This document shows, piece by piece, positions 33,653 to 42,192 of a DNA stretch of 50,258 nucleotides. The stretch covers positions 1-50,258 of the forward strand of contig JAPOOT010000370.1 in NCBI GenBank assembly GCA_026713285.1, given 5' to 3'. Numbering within the stretch: the first letter of the stretch is position 1; every line of letters begins with the position of its first letter. A model generated the notes under the pieces. That model made no database searches and was not told the DNA's origin. It saw nothing but the letters and a program-made list of their open reading frames with translations. A program made the translations under genes and the position numbers. This DNA comes from Gemmatimonadota bacterium (GTDB lineage: Bacteria > JAAXHH01).

Positions 33653-35473
33653 ATGGCATTGATGAAACTACTGAGAGAACGAACCCACGTCGTCATGATT
33701 ATCCTGGTCATAGCCTTCATCGGTCTGATCGGCCTGGAATGGGGCGCCGACATGGCGGGCAGGGGGCCGGGTGGGCAGAACACCGTGGGATCGATAAACG
33801 GTGAATCGGTGTCCTATGAGGAAATGCGGTTTGAAGTGGAACGGGTGCAGGAAATCGAACGCCGGCAACAGGGCGGCACCCTGGACGAATTCAGGAGCCG
33901 GGAGATCATAAACGAGGTATGGGACCGGCGCATCGAACTCACGTTGCTCGGACAGCAAATCGGAAGACAGGGGATTTTCGTAACCGACGCCGAAATACTG
34001 GAAGCGATTCGCAACAATCCACCGGAATATGTCCGGCAGCAGGAGATGTTCCAGACGGACGGCGAATTCGACCAGACCAAGTATCTCCAGGCGCTGAACG
34101 ACCCGGCCGTCGAAGGCTGGGCGTTCCTCGAAGACCAGTACCGCACGCTGCTGCCCCGGCGGAAGCTCATCAATCGGGTGATCTCGGGCGCGCGCGTCAC
34201 GGATCTGGAAGTAAGGCAGGCTTTTGAGGAACAAAACGAGCAGTTGACGGCCAAATACCTCTTTTTCGATCCTGAAGATCAGGAAGTGGAACCGGAATCG
34301 ATCACCGACGGCGACATCGCCGCGTACTACGCGGATCATGCCGAAGCCTTCATGGAGGACGACCGGGTTTCGTTAACCTACGTCAGGATTCCGAAGCAAC
34401 CGAGCGTGGCCGACTCCCAGCGCGTCGAACGGCAGATCGACGAGCTATACGGGCAGCTCGTCGACGGCGCCGATTTCGCAACGCTGGCCAGGGACTTCTC
34501 CGAGGACGCATCCAATGCCGCCGAGGGGGGAGACCTGGGGTTTTTCGGTAGAAACACCATGGTCCCGGAATTTGAGGCGGTAGCCTTCGCAACGCCCCCG
34601 GGCACCATCTCCGAACCCGTAAAAACGCAGCACGGATGGCACATTATCCAGGTGGAAGAGGCTACGGACAGGGATGGCGTAGAGCAGGTTCGCGCGCGCC
34701 ATATTCTCTTGAAGACCATTACTGGCCAGCAAACCCTCAGCACGCTGCTTGAACAGGCGGGACAACTACGAACCCGGGCACTCGAAAGCAGCCTGAGCGA
34801 AGCCGTCCTCGGCATGCCGGATTCCCTGGAGATCGAAACCACCGGGTTATTCACCGACCGCCCCGACGGATTCATCCCGGGCATCGGGTACCTGGTAGGC
34901 GCTTCGTCCTTCGCCTTCGGTTCGGAACCCGGTGACATCAGCGAAGCGCTGGAAAACGCCAACGGTTTTTACGTACTCGCGAACGCAGAGGAAAAGCCGG
35001 CCGGCGTGCTGCCCCTGGAGGAAGTGGCTTTGCGCATCCGGTCGATCCTCGTGCGGAATCAGAAAATGGATCGGGCCAGACTGCGGGGCGAGGAGGTCAG
35101 GGCGGGCCTCGGCGGCGGGAACCTTGACGCGTTGAGCGGCGCCCTGGCGGACCGTGTCGTCGCCACGGATCCCATTTCGCGACAACAGGCTTTCATCCCC
35201 AGAATCGGGCAGGATCTGGCTTTCATCAAGGGCGCGTTCCAGCTGGCGGAGACCGGTGCGCTCAGCGAAGTGGTCGAAGGGGAAAGGGGTTATTACCTCA
35301 TTCAACTGGTAACCAGAGAGCCGGTCGACGAGACAACCTACGAAATGGTGAAAGATGGCCTGAAACGGCAGCTGCTGCTTCAGAAGCAGAATCAGCTGTA
35401 CGAGGAATGGCTGACCAAGCTGCGCGAAGACGCAGACATCGAGAACAACCTGAGGGCCTTTTTCGCCATATAA
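33653..35473 (+). CDS. ppiD: SurA/PpiD-like peptidyl-prolyl isomerase, membrane-anchored
   Basis: Periplasmic chaperone and foldase, 606 aa (E. coli PpiD 623). MALMKLLRERTHVVMIILVI is a short cytoplasmic start plus the beginning of the transmembrane anchor (about 13-32). A SurA-N-type chaperone domain follows (SINGESVSYEEMRFEVERVQ onward, to about 230). The parvulin domain is about 235-345, with DFATLARDFSEDASNAAEGG, DLGFFGRNTMVPEFEAVAF and KTQHGWHIIQVEE. A second, degenerate parvulin-like region follows (RARHILLK to about 500), then a C-terminal helix. The start ATG at 33653 gives the anchor directly; an earlier ATG-free extension is not conserved. It is the only plus-strand gene and helps outer-membrane or secreted proteins fold. 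Confidence 0.88.
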   Translation: MALMKLLRERTHVVMIILVIAFIGLIGLEWGADMAGRGPGGQNTVGSINGESVSYEEMRFEVERVQEIERRQQGGTLDEFRSREIINEVWDRRIELTLLGQQIGRQGIFVTDAEILEAIRNNPPEYVRQQEMFQTDGEFDQTKYLQALNDPAVEGWAFLEDQYRTLLPRRKLINRVISGARVTDLEVRQAFEEQNEQLTAKYLFFDPEDQEVEPESITDGDIAAYYADHAEAFMEDDRVSLTYVRIPKQPSVADSQRVERQIDELYGQLVDGADFATLARDFSEDASNAAEGGDLGFFGRNTMVPEFEAVAFATPPGTISEPVKTQHGWHIIQVEEATDRDGVEQVRARHILLKTITGQQTLSTLLEQAGQLRTRALESSLSEAVLGMPDSLEIETTGLFTDRPDGFIPGIGYLVGASSFAFGSEPGDISEALENANGFYVLANAEEKPAGVLPLEEVALRIRSILVRNQKMDRARLRGEEVRAGLGGGNLDALSGALADRVVATDPISRQQAFIPRIGQDLAFIKGAFQLAETGALSEVVEGERGYYLIQLVTREPVDETTYEMVKDGLKRQLLLQKQNQLYEEWLTKLREDADIENNLRAFFAI

Positions 35474-35546
35474 GGCTTATCCGCTTCCATCGGCCAACCG
35501 CTGAAGCCACCATACCACCCCATCGGCAGTCAGCGGACGTAGTACG

Positions 35547-37766
35547 CTACATGATCCGTTCGCGCATCGCGGCGATCATCCTCCGGGCACGCATCCTGGC
35601 CTCGTACTTCTGTTGCGCCAGGCGGCGCCGAGTCGGGTTCTCCACCTGCAACTGCATGTGAAACCTGAAGCATTGGGACGTGCCCGATGGACGCACGGTC
35701 ATGTAATTCAGTCTTTCCTCGTCGAAGTAGAACCGAATGCCCTCATCGGGAAAACCGGGCCACTGGTGCGCATCCGCGTACTTGCCCGCAACGAAGGTTT
35801 CCGACGACAGCACCGGAAGACCGTCCAGCGATATGGATTCGCCTTCCCGGACGCGTTCCCCCAGGTCGGCGCATCGCCTGAGGCAATCGATCTTCCGCGT
35901 CAACCCCTCCAGTCCCGCGAATTCTCCCCACTGCGGAACGGGCACGACATCGGTCACGAAACATCCGATGTCAGGATCCAGGTAGATCTTTTCGTCTATC
36001 AGGTCATAGATCGTCGTCCCGATGGACGCGGCATAGGCCGCCACCTCGGCGAGCAGGATCGCGGCGAAGACCCCGTCCTTGTCCCGCACGTGCCCGTTCG
36101 TTCCCATGGCCTCGGCCGTGGCCGGCGGGCCACCCAGTATACTGAATCCGTTACTTTGTTCAAGGCACCCCACATTGTAGCTTCGAGGCTTATCATCCAT
36201 ATCCACGGCCTGATAGATGATGTCCCTGAAACGGGGATCCGACAGGTCGTCTCCAGACCAAACGCGTTCGACCGCATTGGCGATCAAGCCGAAACCGACC
36301 CAGGTCTTGATGACGCCAAGCCCGTACTTTCGAGCGAGCCGGACCAGTGCGTCGGTCGTAATATGGGAAAGCACGACGAAGGACTCCTCCGGCCGGGGGC
36401 GAAACGCCCGTGAATCCCCGGCATCCCTGGACAGGCGGTACCAGAGCAGCAGGGACCAGGCATCGTCGGCCGACAACAGGATATGGGACCTGTTCTCGTG
36501 GTACTCCCGGGATTCCAGGGGGACCTTGATCACGAGTCCCGCCCGGTCGGCATCCGGGTCGGTCCCGATCATGAGGTCGAGGCCTTCCAGGGTTTCCGCG
36601 CCGTACTGTTCCCGGTAAGCGTTCACGGCAATCTCCGCAGCCATGGGGTCACCGGGGTCCGGTTGTTGTTCAGGGTGATCCTGAAATGCGGGGAAAAGGC
36701 CGTTGAGCTCGTTCAACTGGTGCCTGGTTATCCGGTTCACGCGGGTGAAACCGAAGTCCTTCAACAACCGCGGCACGGCCTTACGCCCGGCCCCGTGGAA
36801 GGCGCAATACCCGATCCGGACAGTGGGCGCCCAGGACTTCGTCATGGCCGGGTTGGATATGAAGCCCCTAATCTGGTCCTGGTACATCCGGTGGATATCG
36901 ACGAGGGGACGGCCCAGGTAGTCGAAGCCGGACAACGGGACCGCCCCGCCCAGAAACACGAGCCTGTTGCCGTCCCGGCCAGGATCCTCGGGGTGATCCG
37001 GATCGACGCCGGCTTCATTGTAGTCCACGAGGGCGATATGGGCCGGGATCGTTCTCCTGATGTAGTCGTTATAGATTACGGCACGTTCCCCCGGTGGAAA
37101 CTGCGATCCCGTACCGGCAGAAAGCTTGTAGCCATTGTATCTGCGGTCGTTGTGGCTCGCCGAGATCAGGATGCCCATGTCGGCGCCCAGCGTTGGAATG
37201 GCGAAGGTCATTTCCGGATAGGGGCAGGCTTCGTCGAACAGGTAGACCTTCAGTCCCGCCGCCAGGAAAACCCGGGACACCAGCCGCGCGAAGTCCTGGC
37301 CCGCGACCCGGCTGTCATATCCGATGACGATGGCCCCGAGCCCATGATCGACAGCGTATTTCGCCACGCCCGTGGATTTCAGCAGAAGAACGATGTTGTT
37401 GAGGGTATTCGGCCCCTTGAGGATGGGGGCATCCATGCCGTCGCGGGAAAGGATCTGCAGTTCTGCATCCGACATCGCGGCCTTGCCGCGTATACCCGCC
37501 GTGCCGAACTTGATCTCGTCCACGAAGGCTTCGACCAGTTCGGCCCACCTGTCCGCTTCGACCGCGGTTCTCAGTCCTTCTCCGAGCCGGGGGGACAGCC
37601 GGATGATGTGCGGGTCGGTCAGCCAGCCGCGGAGATTCGGGACTACGTTGCGGCGGGCCTGTTCGTAGAGTCCTTCATCGATCAGCCCGCGCCGGAACTG
37701 CCCCTCGAGGAAGGCGAAAATCCCGTCTTTCGCCTTTCGTACGACGGCGTCATCGGCGATCGCCAT
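35547..37766 (-). CDS. Alpha-D-phosphohexomutase (phosphoglucomutase/phosphomannomutase), large form
   Basis: Interconverts hexose 1- and 6-phosphates, supplying sugar nucleotides for envelope glycans; 739 aa, clearly longer than the usual 450-580. Phosphoserine loop ISASHNDRRYNGYK (Ser204), metal loop GTDPDADRAG (Asp403, 405, 407), sugar-specificity loop CLEQSNGFSILGG (EQSNG at 536-540) followed by RDKDGVFAA, and phosphate-binding loop VRPSGTSQCF (692-696). Entry segment FGTAGIRGKAAMSD is at about 88-100. Extra length lies in the first 80 residues and in insertions around 215-310 and 340-395. The ATG at 37766 is 4 bp after the rpmA stop. Substrate (glucose or mannose) is not resolvable here. 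Confidence 0.92.
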   Translation of the reverse strand: MAIADDAVVRKAKDGIFAFLEGQFRRGLIDEGLYEQARRNVVPNLRGWLTDPHIIRLSPRLGEGLRTAVEADRWAELVEAFVDEIKFGTAGIRGKAAMSDAELQILSRDGMDAPILKGPNTLNNIVLLLKSTGVAKYAVDHGLGAIVIGYDSRVAGQDFARLVSRVFLAAGLKVYLFDEACPYPEMTFAIPTLGADMGILISASHNDRRYNGYKLSAGTGSQFPPGERAVIYNDYIRRTIPAHIALVDYNEAGVDPDHPEDPGRDGNRLVFLGGAVPLSGFDYLGRPLVDIHRMYQDQIRGFISNPAMTKSWAPTVRIGYCAFHGAGRKAVPRLLKDFGFTRVNRITRHQLNELNGLFPAFQDHPEQQPDPGDPMAAEIAVNAYREQYGAETLEGLDLMIGTDPDADRAGLVIKVPLESREYHENRSHILLSADDAWSLLLWYRLSRDAGDSRAFRPRPEESFVVLSHITTDALVRLARKYGLGVIKTWVGFGLIANAVERVWSGDDLSDPRFRDIIYQAVDMDDKPRSYNVGCLEQSNGFSILGGPPATAEAMGTNGHVRDKDGVFAAILLAEVAAYAASIGTTIYDLIDEKIYLDPDIGCFVTDVVPVPQWGEFAGLEGLTRKIDCLRRCADLGERVREGESISLDGLPVLSSETFVAGKYADAHQWPGFPDEGIRFYFDEERLNYMTVRPSGTSQCFRFHMQLQVENPTRRRLAQQKYEARMRARRMIAAMRERIM

Positions 37767-37770
37767 GGGA

Positions 37771-38025
37771 TCACCCGTTGGCGATATGGACCTGCGTACG
37801 GCTCTTTCCGAGCCGGCGGAACTGAACGACGCCATCCGCCAGGGCAAAGAGGGTGTCGTCGTTGCCCCGCCCGACGTTCGTACCAGGCAGAATACGCGTT
37901 CCCCGCTGCCGAACGAGGATGTTGCCGGCCCGGACGCGCATGCCGTCTCCGGTTTTCACGCCGAGAAACTTGGGATTGCTGTCTCTACCGTTGCGAGAAC
38001 TCCCTACGCCTTTCTTGTGGGCCAT
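37771..38025 (-). CDS. rpmA: 50S ribosomal protein L27
   Basis: bL27, 84 aa. It begins MAHKKGVGSSRNGRDSNPKF, the family start whose N-terminal tail reaches the peptidyl-transferase centre. There is no Firmicutes-type N-terminal cleavage extension. GVKTGDGMRVRAGNILVRQR and GTRILPGTNVGRGNDDTLFA are the usual core. ATG at 38025 with GGAG at about 8-nt spacing. Follows rplU by 18 bp; the phosphohexomutase gene starts 4 bp after its stop. Confidence 0.98.
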   Translation of the reverse strand: MAHKKGVGSSRNGRDSNPKFLGVKTGDGMRVRAGNILVRQRGTRILPGTNVGRGNDDTLFALADGVVQFRRLGKSRTQVHIANG

Positions 38026-38043
38026 GTCAAGGCTCCTCTCAAA

Positions 38044-38370
38044 TCAGTTGGTCACGCTTGGGTCGTAGTTGATTCCGGTTATTTCGAGCGCGGTATACTG
38101 CTGCCTGTGCCCTCTCTTCCGGCGGTAGTTCTTACGGCGTTTCATCTTGAACACCACGATTTTGGGATGACGCCCCTGTTCCGTTACCCTGGCCGTCACG
38201 GTAGCTCCGGCCACCGTCGGCGTACCGACCAGCGTCTCCCCGCCGCCCAGGAGGAGTACCTGGTCGATGGTGATCTCCTCGCCCACTTCGGCGGCAATCT
38301 TCTCGACCTTGATCTCATCCCCCTCGTTGACACTGAACTGCTGATCGCCCGATCTGATCACAGCGTACAT
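38044..38370 (-). CDS. rplU: 50S ribosomal protein L21
   Basis: bL21, 108 aa (E. coli 103). Family features: YAVIRSGDQQFSVNEGDEIK at the start, VLLLGGGETLVGTPTVAGA centrally, and the basic FKMKRRKNYRRKRGHRQQYT loop that contacts 23S rRNA. ATG at 38370 with AAGGAG upstream. It sits 27 bp after rng and 18 bp before rpmA, the standard rplU-rpmA pair. Confidence 0.98.
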   Translation of the reverse strand: MYAVIRSGDQQFSVNEGDEIKVEKIAAEVGEEITIDQVLLLGGGETLVGTPTVAGATVTARVTEQGRHPKIVVFKMKRRKNYRRKRGHRQQYTALEITGINYDPSVTN

Positions 38371-38397
38371 CGATCACTCCTTGTCCATTTGGTCCGG

Positions 38398-39930
38398 TCA
38401 CTTGTACTCGTCGGTCACGTCCAGGTCCCGTTTGCCCGAAAACACGCGGAATTCCTCCACGTGCAGAAACGGATCTTCCTCGATCTGAAGTTGCATCTTG
38501 TATTCGTCCTGCAGGTTCACCAGTTTCTCCCGGCCGTTTTCGTTCAGACTCAACGCCACGGTGGGATGGACCTTGAGCCTGAGCCTTCGTTCTCTCAGAC
38601 CCGGTTTTGCCCGCTTCAGCCACCGGCCGATCTGGGTCACCATGGTAAGGCGCGACATGATTCGTCCGGTTCCGTCGCACACCGGGCACGCTTCGCTGAA
38701 GGTGAAGAGCAGGCTGGGACGGATCCGCTGACGGGTCATCTCTATCAGTCCGAATTCGCTGATCTCCTTGGACATGCGTGTCCGCGCGCGGTCGTGCGCC
38801 ATGACCTTTTCCATCTCCTGGTGCACCTGGCGCCGGTTTCCCCGGTCTTCCATGTCAATGAAATCTATAACGATGATGCCCCCGATGTCCCTGAGCCGAA
38901 GCTGCCGGGCGACCTCCGCGCAGGCTTCCAGGTTGGTCTGGTACACCGTTTCCTCGTGCCCCTTGGATCCCGCGTACCGTCCCGAATTCACGTCTATCGT
39001 CACCAGCGCTTCTGTGGGTTCGATGAGTATGTATCCGCCATTCTTCAGCCATACTTTCCGGTGCAGCGCCTTGCCGATCTCGTTTTCGATCCCGTAGGCG
39101 TCGAACACCGGCGCCGTCCCATCGTACATGTGAACGCGCGAGCGGAGCTGGGGGGCCACCCCCTTGAGGTATGCGAGGATCTCCTTGTATACCGCTTTCG
39201 AATCGATGATTACACTGTCGATATCGGGCGTGAACAGATCGCGTATCATCCCCGACGTCATTTCGACGTCCTTGTGGATCATGGCGGGGGCCGATGTATT
39301 CCCGACCTGTTTCTCGATATTCTTCGAGATTTTGGTCAACTGCTTGAGATCGTTCTTCAACTCGGAATCCGATTTGCCCAGTGCGGCCGTCCGCACGATG
39401 ACCCCGAAGTCGTCGGACTTGAGGCTTCGGGCCAGATCCCTTAGCCTGCGTTTTTCGCTCCAGTCGTCGATACGTCGCGACACGCCGACGTAATTGGCAT
39501 GGGGAACCAGCACGAGAAACCTGCCCGGCAGAGATATCTGGGAGGTGACCCGAGGTCCCTTGGTGCCGATCGACTCCTTCGTAATCTGAACTACGATTTC
39601 CTGGCCTTCCTTGACCATCTCCTGTATCCGGTATTCCCGGTCCCTGCTCCTGCCGGACCCGGAATCCTGGTTCTCGTCGTCATCGAAATCGATCCAGTCG
39701 GCCCCTCCGGTGACATCCGACGCCTGCAGGAAGGCCGCCTTGTCCATGCCGATATCGACGAAGGCTGCCTGAATACTCGGTATGACCGCCGTTACAACGC
39801 CCTTGCAGATATTCCCGACCACGCGTTCGTGTTCCGGGCGTTCGACCAGAAGCTCAACGAGATGGTTGTCCTCGAGCATGGCAATGCGCGTTTCGTGCGT
39901 GGCCGTCTCAACTATGATATCTTTCCGCAA
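38398..39930 (-). CDS. rng: Ribonuclease G/E family endoribonuclease
   Basis: Single-strand-specific endoribonuclease in rRNA processing and mRNA decay, 510 aa, RNase G size, without the long RNase E scaffold tail. An S1 domain (about 37-125) carries an acidic insert (DFDDDENQDSGSGRS). Catalytic aspartates are Asp313 in TIDVNSGRY and Asp356 in IDFIDMEDRGNR. CPVCDGTG (415-422) forms the Zn-link used for oligomerisation. The start is a TTG at 39930 with AAGG about 7-8 nt upstream, which reproduces the family start MRKDIIVE. First gene of rng-rplU-rpmA-phosphohexomutase, with its own promoter at 39991-40019. Confidence 0.95.
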   Translation of the reverse strand: MRKDIIVETATHETRIAMLEDNHLVELLVERPEHERVVGNICKGVVTAVIPSIQAAFVDIGMDKAAFLQASDVTGGADWIDFDDDENQDSGSGRSRDREYRIQEMVKEGQEIVVQITKESIGTKGPRVTSQISLPGRFLVLVPHANYVGVSRRIDDWSEKRRLRDLARSLKSDDFGVIVRTAALGKSDSELKNDLKQLTKISKNIEKQVGNTSAPAMIHKDVEMTSGMIRDLFTPDIDSVIIDSKAVYKEILAYLKGVAPQLRSRVHMYDGTAPVFDAYGIENEIGKALHRKVWLKNGGYILIEPTEALVTIDVNSGRYAGSKGHEETVYQTNLEACAEVARQLRLRDIGGIIVIDFIDMEDRGNRRQVHQEMEKVMAHDRARTRMSKEISEFGLIEMTRQRIRPSLLFTFSEACPVCDGTGRIMSRLTMVTQIGRWLKRAKPGLRERRLRLKVHPTVALSLNENGREKLVNLQDEYKMQLQIEEDPFLHVEEFRVFSGKRDLDVTDEYK

Positions 39931-39947
39931 ATAAAAACCTTCTGTCT

Positions 39948-39962
39948 GGCTCCAGGAGAGCC
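39948..39962 (-). promoter_or_regulatory. Stem-loop in the rng mRNA leader
   Basis: GGCTC-TCCTG-GAGCC on the minus strand, a 5-bp stem with a 5-base loop, within the predicted leader (about 39984 to 39931) and roughly 17 nt before the TTG start. In E. coli, RNase E mRNA is autoregulated through leader stem-loops; a similar role here would be inference. Confidence 0.35.
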
Positions 39963-39990
39963 GGTTAAAGTAAGCGTTCCAAAGTAGTAA

Positions 39991-40019
39991 AATATAACAT
40001 GTGGACCGCTTGATGTCAA
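39991..40019 (-). promoter_or_regulatory. Sigma-70-type promoter of the rng operon
   Basis: TTGACA (40019-40014), 17-bp spacer, TATATT (39996-39991) on the minus strand. The -35 box overlaps the TGA stop (40018-40016) of the preceding glycosyltransferase gene. Predicted start near 39984, leader about 54 nt. Confidence 0.8.
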
Positions 40020-41056
40020 GCTTCGACTGGAATGTATGGCTGTATCTTCGCGAGTACCTCTCGGGGTTCCAGCGTCGTCATGCAAATGTTGCCGATGGGA
40101 CATTCGATCCGATTGCAGCCGAGACAGTCGACGCTTTCCTTCCGCACCACACCGTGTCCATCGCCCCATGGCCCCTGTGCCCGGGGGTCGGTCGGACCGA
40201 AAATACCGACCGTCGGCACGTCCAGCGCCGCGGCCATGTGCATCGGACCGCTGTCGTTACTGACCAGCAGGCAGCAGCGTTTGAGGTAGGCGCCGAGATC
40301 CGCGAGCGTTACCGCGGGGATAACGAAGGGACGGTTACGCATGGCGCCGGCCACCGCTTCGACGAGCGCCTCTTCGCCCGGACCCCACATGACCAGGACT
40401 TCCACGCCGAATTCATCGATCAGGGCGTCTGCCAGGCGGCCGAAACTGTCCGGCGGCCACCGCTTGATTGCCCATCCTCCACCTGGATTCAGCCCGACGA
40501 CCGCGCGGCTTTCCTGGATATGCCCACGCAGCCACCGTCGCGCCTTTCCCTCGGCCGTTCCGGGTATGGCGACGGCTGGACGGCTGGTGACGACCGGGAT
40601 GTCCAGGGCCTCGAGGGTCTCGAGGTGGAAAAGGACCTCGTGCCCCGCCCGTTCCGGGGGCGCAACCACGGTGTTGTAGGCGAGGCGACGCCCCCTGAAG
40701 GCGTAGCCGACCCGGTTCGCCGCCCCGCTCAGCCAGGTCAGCACGGCGCTGCGCGGGTTGCCGAAGAGGTCTATCGCGAGATCGAAACGCCTGCGGCGCA
40801 GGTTACGGTAGAAACGAGCCTGCTCGCGCCAGGACCGCCGGAAACCGGCGCGTTTCCACCGTCGAACCGGCAGCACGATGAGGTCATCCAGGAATTCATT
40901 CCATCTCAATACGTCAGCGGAGGCCTCTTCCGTCAGAAATGTGATTCGGGCCCCGGGAAACCGCCGCTTCAGGTTTTCGATTACGGGCGTGGAAAGAACG
41001 ACGTCCCCTGTGGCTCGCAGTTTTATGACCAGGATTCGTTCGGGTGATACGGGCAT
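40016..41056 (-). CDS. GT9 family glycosyltransferase (ADP-heptose:LPS heptosyltransferase-like), copy 1
   Basis: GT-B-fold transferase, 346 aa, probably adding heptose to the lipid A-core in the cytoplasm. N-terminal nucleotide-sugar entry segment ILVIKLRATGDVVLSTPVI; FDLAIDLFGNPRSAVLTWLS centrally; VGLNPGGGWAIKRWP opens the C-terminal domain; VSNDSGPMHMAAAL is the GT9 signature. The C-terminus has CLGCNRIECPIGNICM followed by EPREVLAKI, a cysteine pattern common in heptosyltransferase-like proteins. ATG at 41056; upstream in-frame extension overlaps the neighbour and is ignored. It lies 20 bp after a related GT9 gene, a tandem pair. The acceptor is unknown. Confidence 0.88.
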   Translation of the reverse strand: MPVSPERILVIKLRATGDVVLSTPVIENLKRRFPGARITFLTEEASADVLRWNEFLDDLIVLPVRRWKRAGFRRSWREQARFYRNLRRRRFDLAIDLFGNPRSAVLTWLSGAANRVGYAFRGRRLAYNTVVAPPERAGHEVLFHLETLEALDIPVVTSRPAVAIPGTAEGKARRWLRGHIQESRAVVGLNPGGGWAIKRWPPDSFGRLADALIDEFGVEVLVMWGPGEEALVEAVAGAMRNRPFVIPAVTLADLGAYLKRCCLLVSNDSGPMHMAAALDVPTVGIFGPTDPRAQGPWGDGHGVVRKESVDCLGCNRIECPIGNICMTTLEPREVLAKIQPYIPVEA

Positions 41057-41076
41057 GGATTGTTCCGGTTGGTTGA

Positions 41077-42120
41077 TTAAACGGACCGGCCTAGCAGGGA
41101 TTCCGCGGTGTCGAGCACTTTGCGCGGCGAGATCGATTCGATGCAGGGCGTCGGCCTGATGCAAAAATCGCGGCCGCAGCAGTTGTCCGTCTCGGCCCGC
41201 AGCGCGACGTGCCCTTCCTCAGCCGAATAGGGAAACCAGATCTCCGGCCGGCTCGGTCCGAAGAGGCCGATCGTAGGTGTGCCCACGGCGACAGCGATAT
41301 GCATCGGACCACAATCATTTGAAACGTACAGGCGGCAACGGTGGATCAACGCCGCCAGACGGGTGAGTGAATCGGTATGCACGACGGGACAGTCATGGGC
41401 GGTCAGCGCGTCTGTTACATCCTTGAACTCCCGCTGACCCGGTCCCGCCACCAACAGGACCGCCGCTTTCAGTTCTCCGGTCAACCCCGCCGCCAGTTCG
41501 GCGAACCGCCCCGCGCTCCAGGTCTTGGCCGGCCAACTGGCGCCGGGGTTCAAGGCGACAATCGGACGGGTGCCGTCGATCCCCTGCGCCCTAAGCCAGG
41601 AGTCCGCCCACTTCGCGTCTTCCACGGAGAAATGCACTTCGGTGCGATCGTCCTCGACCGGAACCCCTATCGTCCGAACGGCGTCCAGGTAGGCATCGAG
41701 CACCCGGCGGGATCCGGTCCGCCTGATCTTGACATTATACGCCCGGCCCCTTCCCCGCACATCATAGCCGACCCGGTACCGCGCGCCCGTGGCCAGGGTC
41801 AGCAACGCGCTTCGGGGATTGCCGAAGAGATCGATCGACAGGTCGAACCGCCGCTTTCGCAAAGAACGGAGGAACCGCACCTGGGCAGCGCACCGGGTCA
41901 GGACGGCCCGGCCTGGAAGGAGCTCGTCCGGCAGCACGATCACTTCTTCCAGGTGGGGGTTCCGTGCCAGGACCGCCGCGGGTCCCGACTCCGCCAGATA
42001 GTAGAGGCACGCTTCCGGGTACTGACGCTTCAGCGCCCTGATCACCGGCGTGGTAAGCACGACATCGCCGATGAACCGCAAACGGGATATGAGTATCCGA
42101 TCCAGTTCCGGTGCTTTCAT
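41077..42120 (-). CDS. GT9 family glycosyltransferase (heptosyltransferase-like), copy 2
   Basis: GT9 transferase, 347 aa, paralogue of the next gene with the same blocks: DRILISRLRFIGDVVLTTPV at the start, FDLSIDLFGNPRSALLTLAT, IVALNPGASWPAKTWS, and VSNDCGPMHIAVAVG as GT9 signature. The C-terminus CCGRDFCIRPTPCIESIS resembles the cysteine pattern of its partner. ATG at 42120 is chosen since the longer GTG-initiated frame (42162) adds unconserved residues; neither has a strong Shine-Dalgarno. Two adjacent GT9 enzymes suggest successive additions of similar sugars, as heptosyltransferases I and II do, but this is inference. Confidence 0.88.
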   Translation of the reverse strand: MKAPELDRILISRLRFIGDVVLTTPVIRALKRQYPEACLYYLAESGPAAVLARNPHLEEVIVLPDELLPGRAVLTRCAAQVRFLRSLRKRRFDLSIDLFGNPRSALLTLATGARYRVGYDVRGRGRAYNVKIRRTGSRRVLDAYLDAVRTIGVPVEDDRTEVHFSVEDAKWADSWLRAQGIDGTRPIVALNPGASWPAKTWSAGRFAELAAGLTGELKAAVLLVAGPGQREFKDVTDALTAHDCPVVHTDSLTRLAALIHRCRLYVSNDCGPMHIAVAVGTPTIGLFGPSRPEIWFPYSAEEGHVALRAETDNCCGRDFCIRPTPCIESISPRKVLDTAESLLGRSV

Positions 42121-42192
42121 GGTAGTCAAGGGGTGTCCATTTAGCGCGCGGTATCCGAGCACGTGCGGAATCCGAGCGCATGTGGAATCCGA

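Noticed and set aside
37765..39444. Plus-strand open frame of 559 codons opposite rpmA, rplU and rng, and a similar one at 36483-38072
   Set aside because: Both mirror well-supported minus-strand genes, span gene boundaries, and show no family features.
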